Source: Komagataeibacter diospyri
Lineage (GTDB): Bacteria > Pseudomonadota > Alphaproteobacteria > Acetobacterales > Acetobacteraceae
Direction: 5' to 3'
Length of the DNA: 64,000 nucleotides
Assembly: GCF_006538165.1 (NCBI RefSeq)
Contig: NZ_BDLU01000013.1
Location: 1-64,000, forward strand
The notes under the pieces were generated by a model. It was not told where the DNA came from. It worked only from the letters and a program-made list of their open reading frames with translations, and searched no databases. This document shows positions 63,999 through 64,000 of the stretch, in pieces (the first letter of the stretch is position 1; each line of letters begins with the position of its first letter). The position numbers and the translations under genes are program-made.

Positions 63999-64000
63999 CT

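Noticed and set aside
1..64000. CRISPR array or rRNA genes
   Set aside because: No regularly spaced repeats or rRNA-like sequences were seen on reading the window.

Overview
The window looks like a chromosome segment of an acetic acid bacterium (Acetobacteraceae, Komagataeibacter/Gluconacetobacter-like). The evidence is a membrane- and periplasm-centred oxidative metabolism: a PQQ quinohaemoprotein dehydrogenase, an AldFGH-type molybdenum aldehyde dehydrogenase with a tri-haem cytochrome, an OprB porin, an IS5-family insertion sequence, and a dispersed hairpin repeat I associate with this group. The genus is inference, because no marker gene fixes it.

Layout. (1) 1-8.2 kb: the end of a prophage, with tail/host-interaction proteins, a lysis-type cassette, two divergent Arc-type repressors with visible operators, a KilAC antirepressor and lipoproteins. 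It lies against the 3' side of an initiator tRNA gene (8239-8315). (2) 8.4-12.2 kb: nuoA-B-CD-E followed by a nuoF cut off after about 133 codons; nuoG-N are absent here. (3) 12.3-28 kb: mixed housekeeping and accessory genes, including a frameshifted GST-like gene, an OprB porin with an acetoin/butanediol-type SDR, a degenerate IS5-family element, a PepSY membrane protein, an MHS-family transporter, a phospholipase C plus HAD phosphatase operon, a TonB receptor and a PAP2 protein. (4) 28-64 kb: an amine/alcohol/aldehyde oxidation island.

The last region is the most interesting part. It holds three light-chain genes of tryptophan-tryptophylquinone (TTQ) amine dehydrogenases, two with heavy chains in the window. 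It also holds two divergent spermidine-dehydrogenase-like flavoproteins, an NAD-type aldehyde dehydrogenase, an omega-amino-acid:pyruvate aminotransferase with a divergent MocR regulator and a tautomerase, two APC amine/amino-acid permeases, a PuuB-like amine oxidase, a periplasmic Mo/2Fe-2S/tri-haem aldehyde oxidase, small c-type cytochromes, and two closely related TonB receptors placed beside quinoprotein genes.

A plausible working model (inference) is that amines or polyamines cross the outer membrane and are deaminated in the periplasm by the TTQ and SpdH-type enzymes. Electrons would pass to dedicated cytochromes c. The aldehydes would be oxidised by the Mo enzyme in the periplasm or, after uptake, by the cytosolic ALDH and transaminase. 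No MauG, MauE, MauD or MauF maturation gene is recognisable inside the window; a partial reading frame at the right edge could be the start of such genes.
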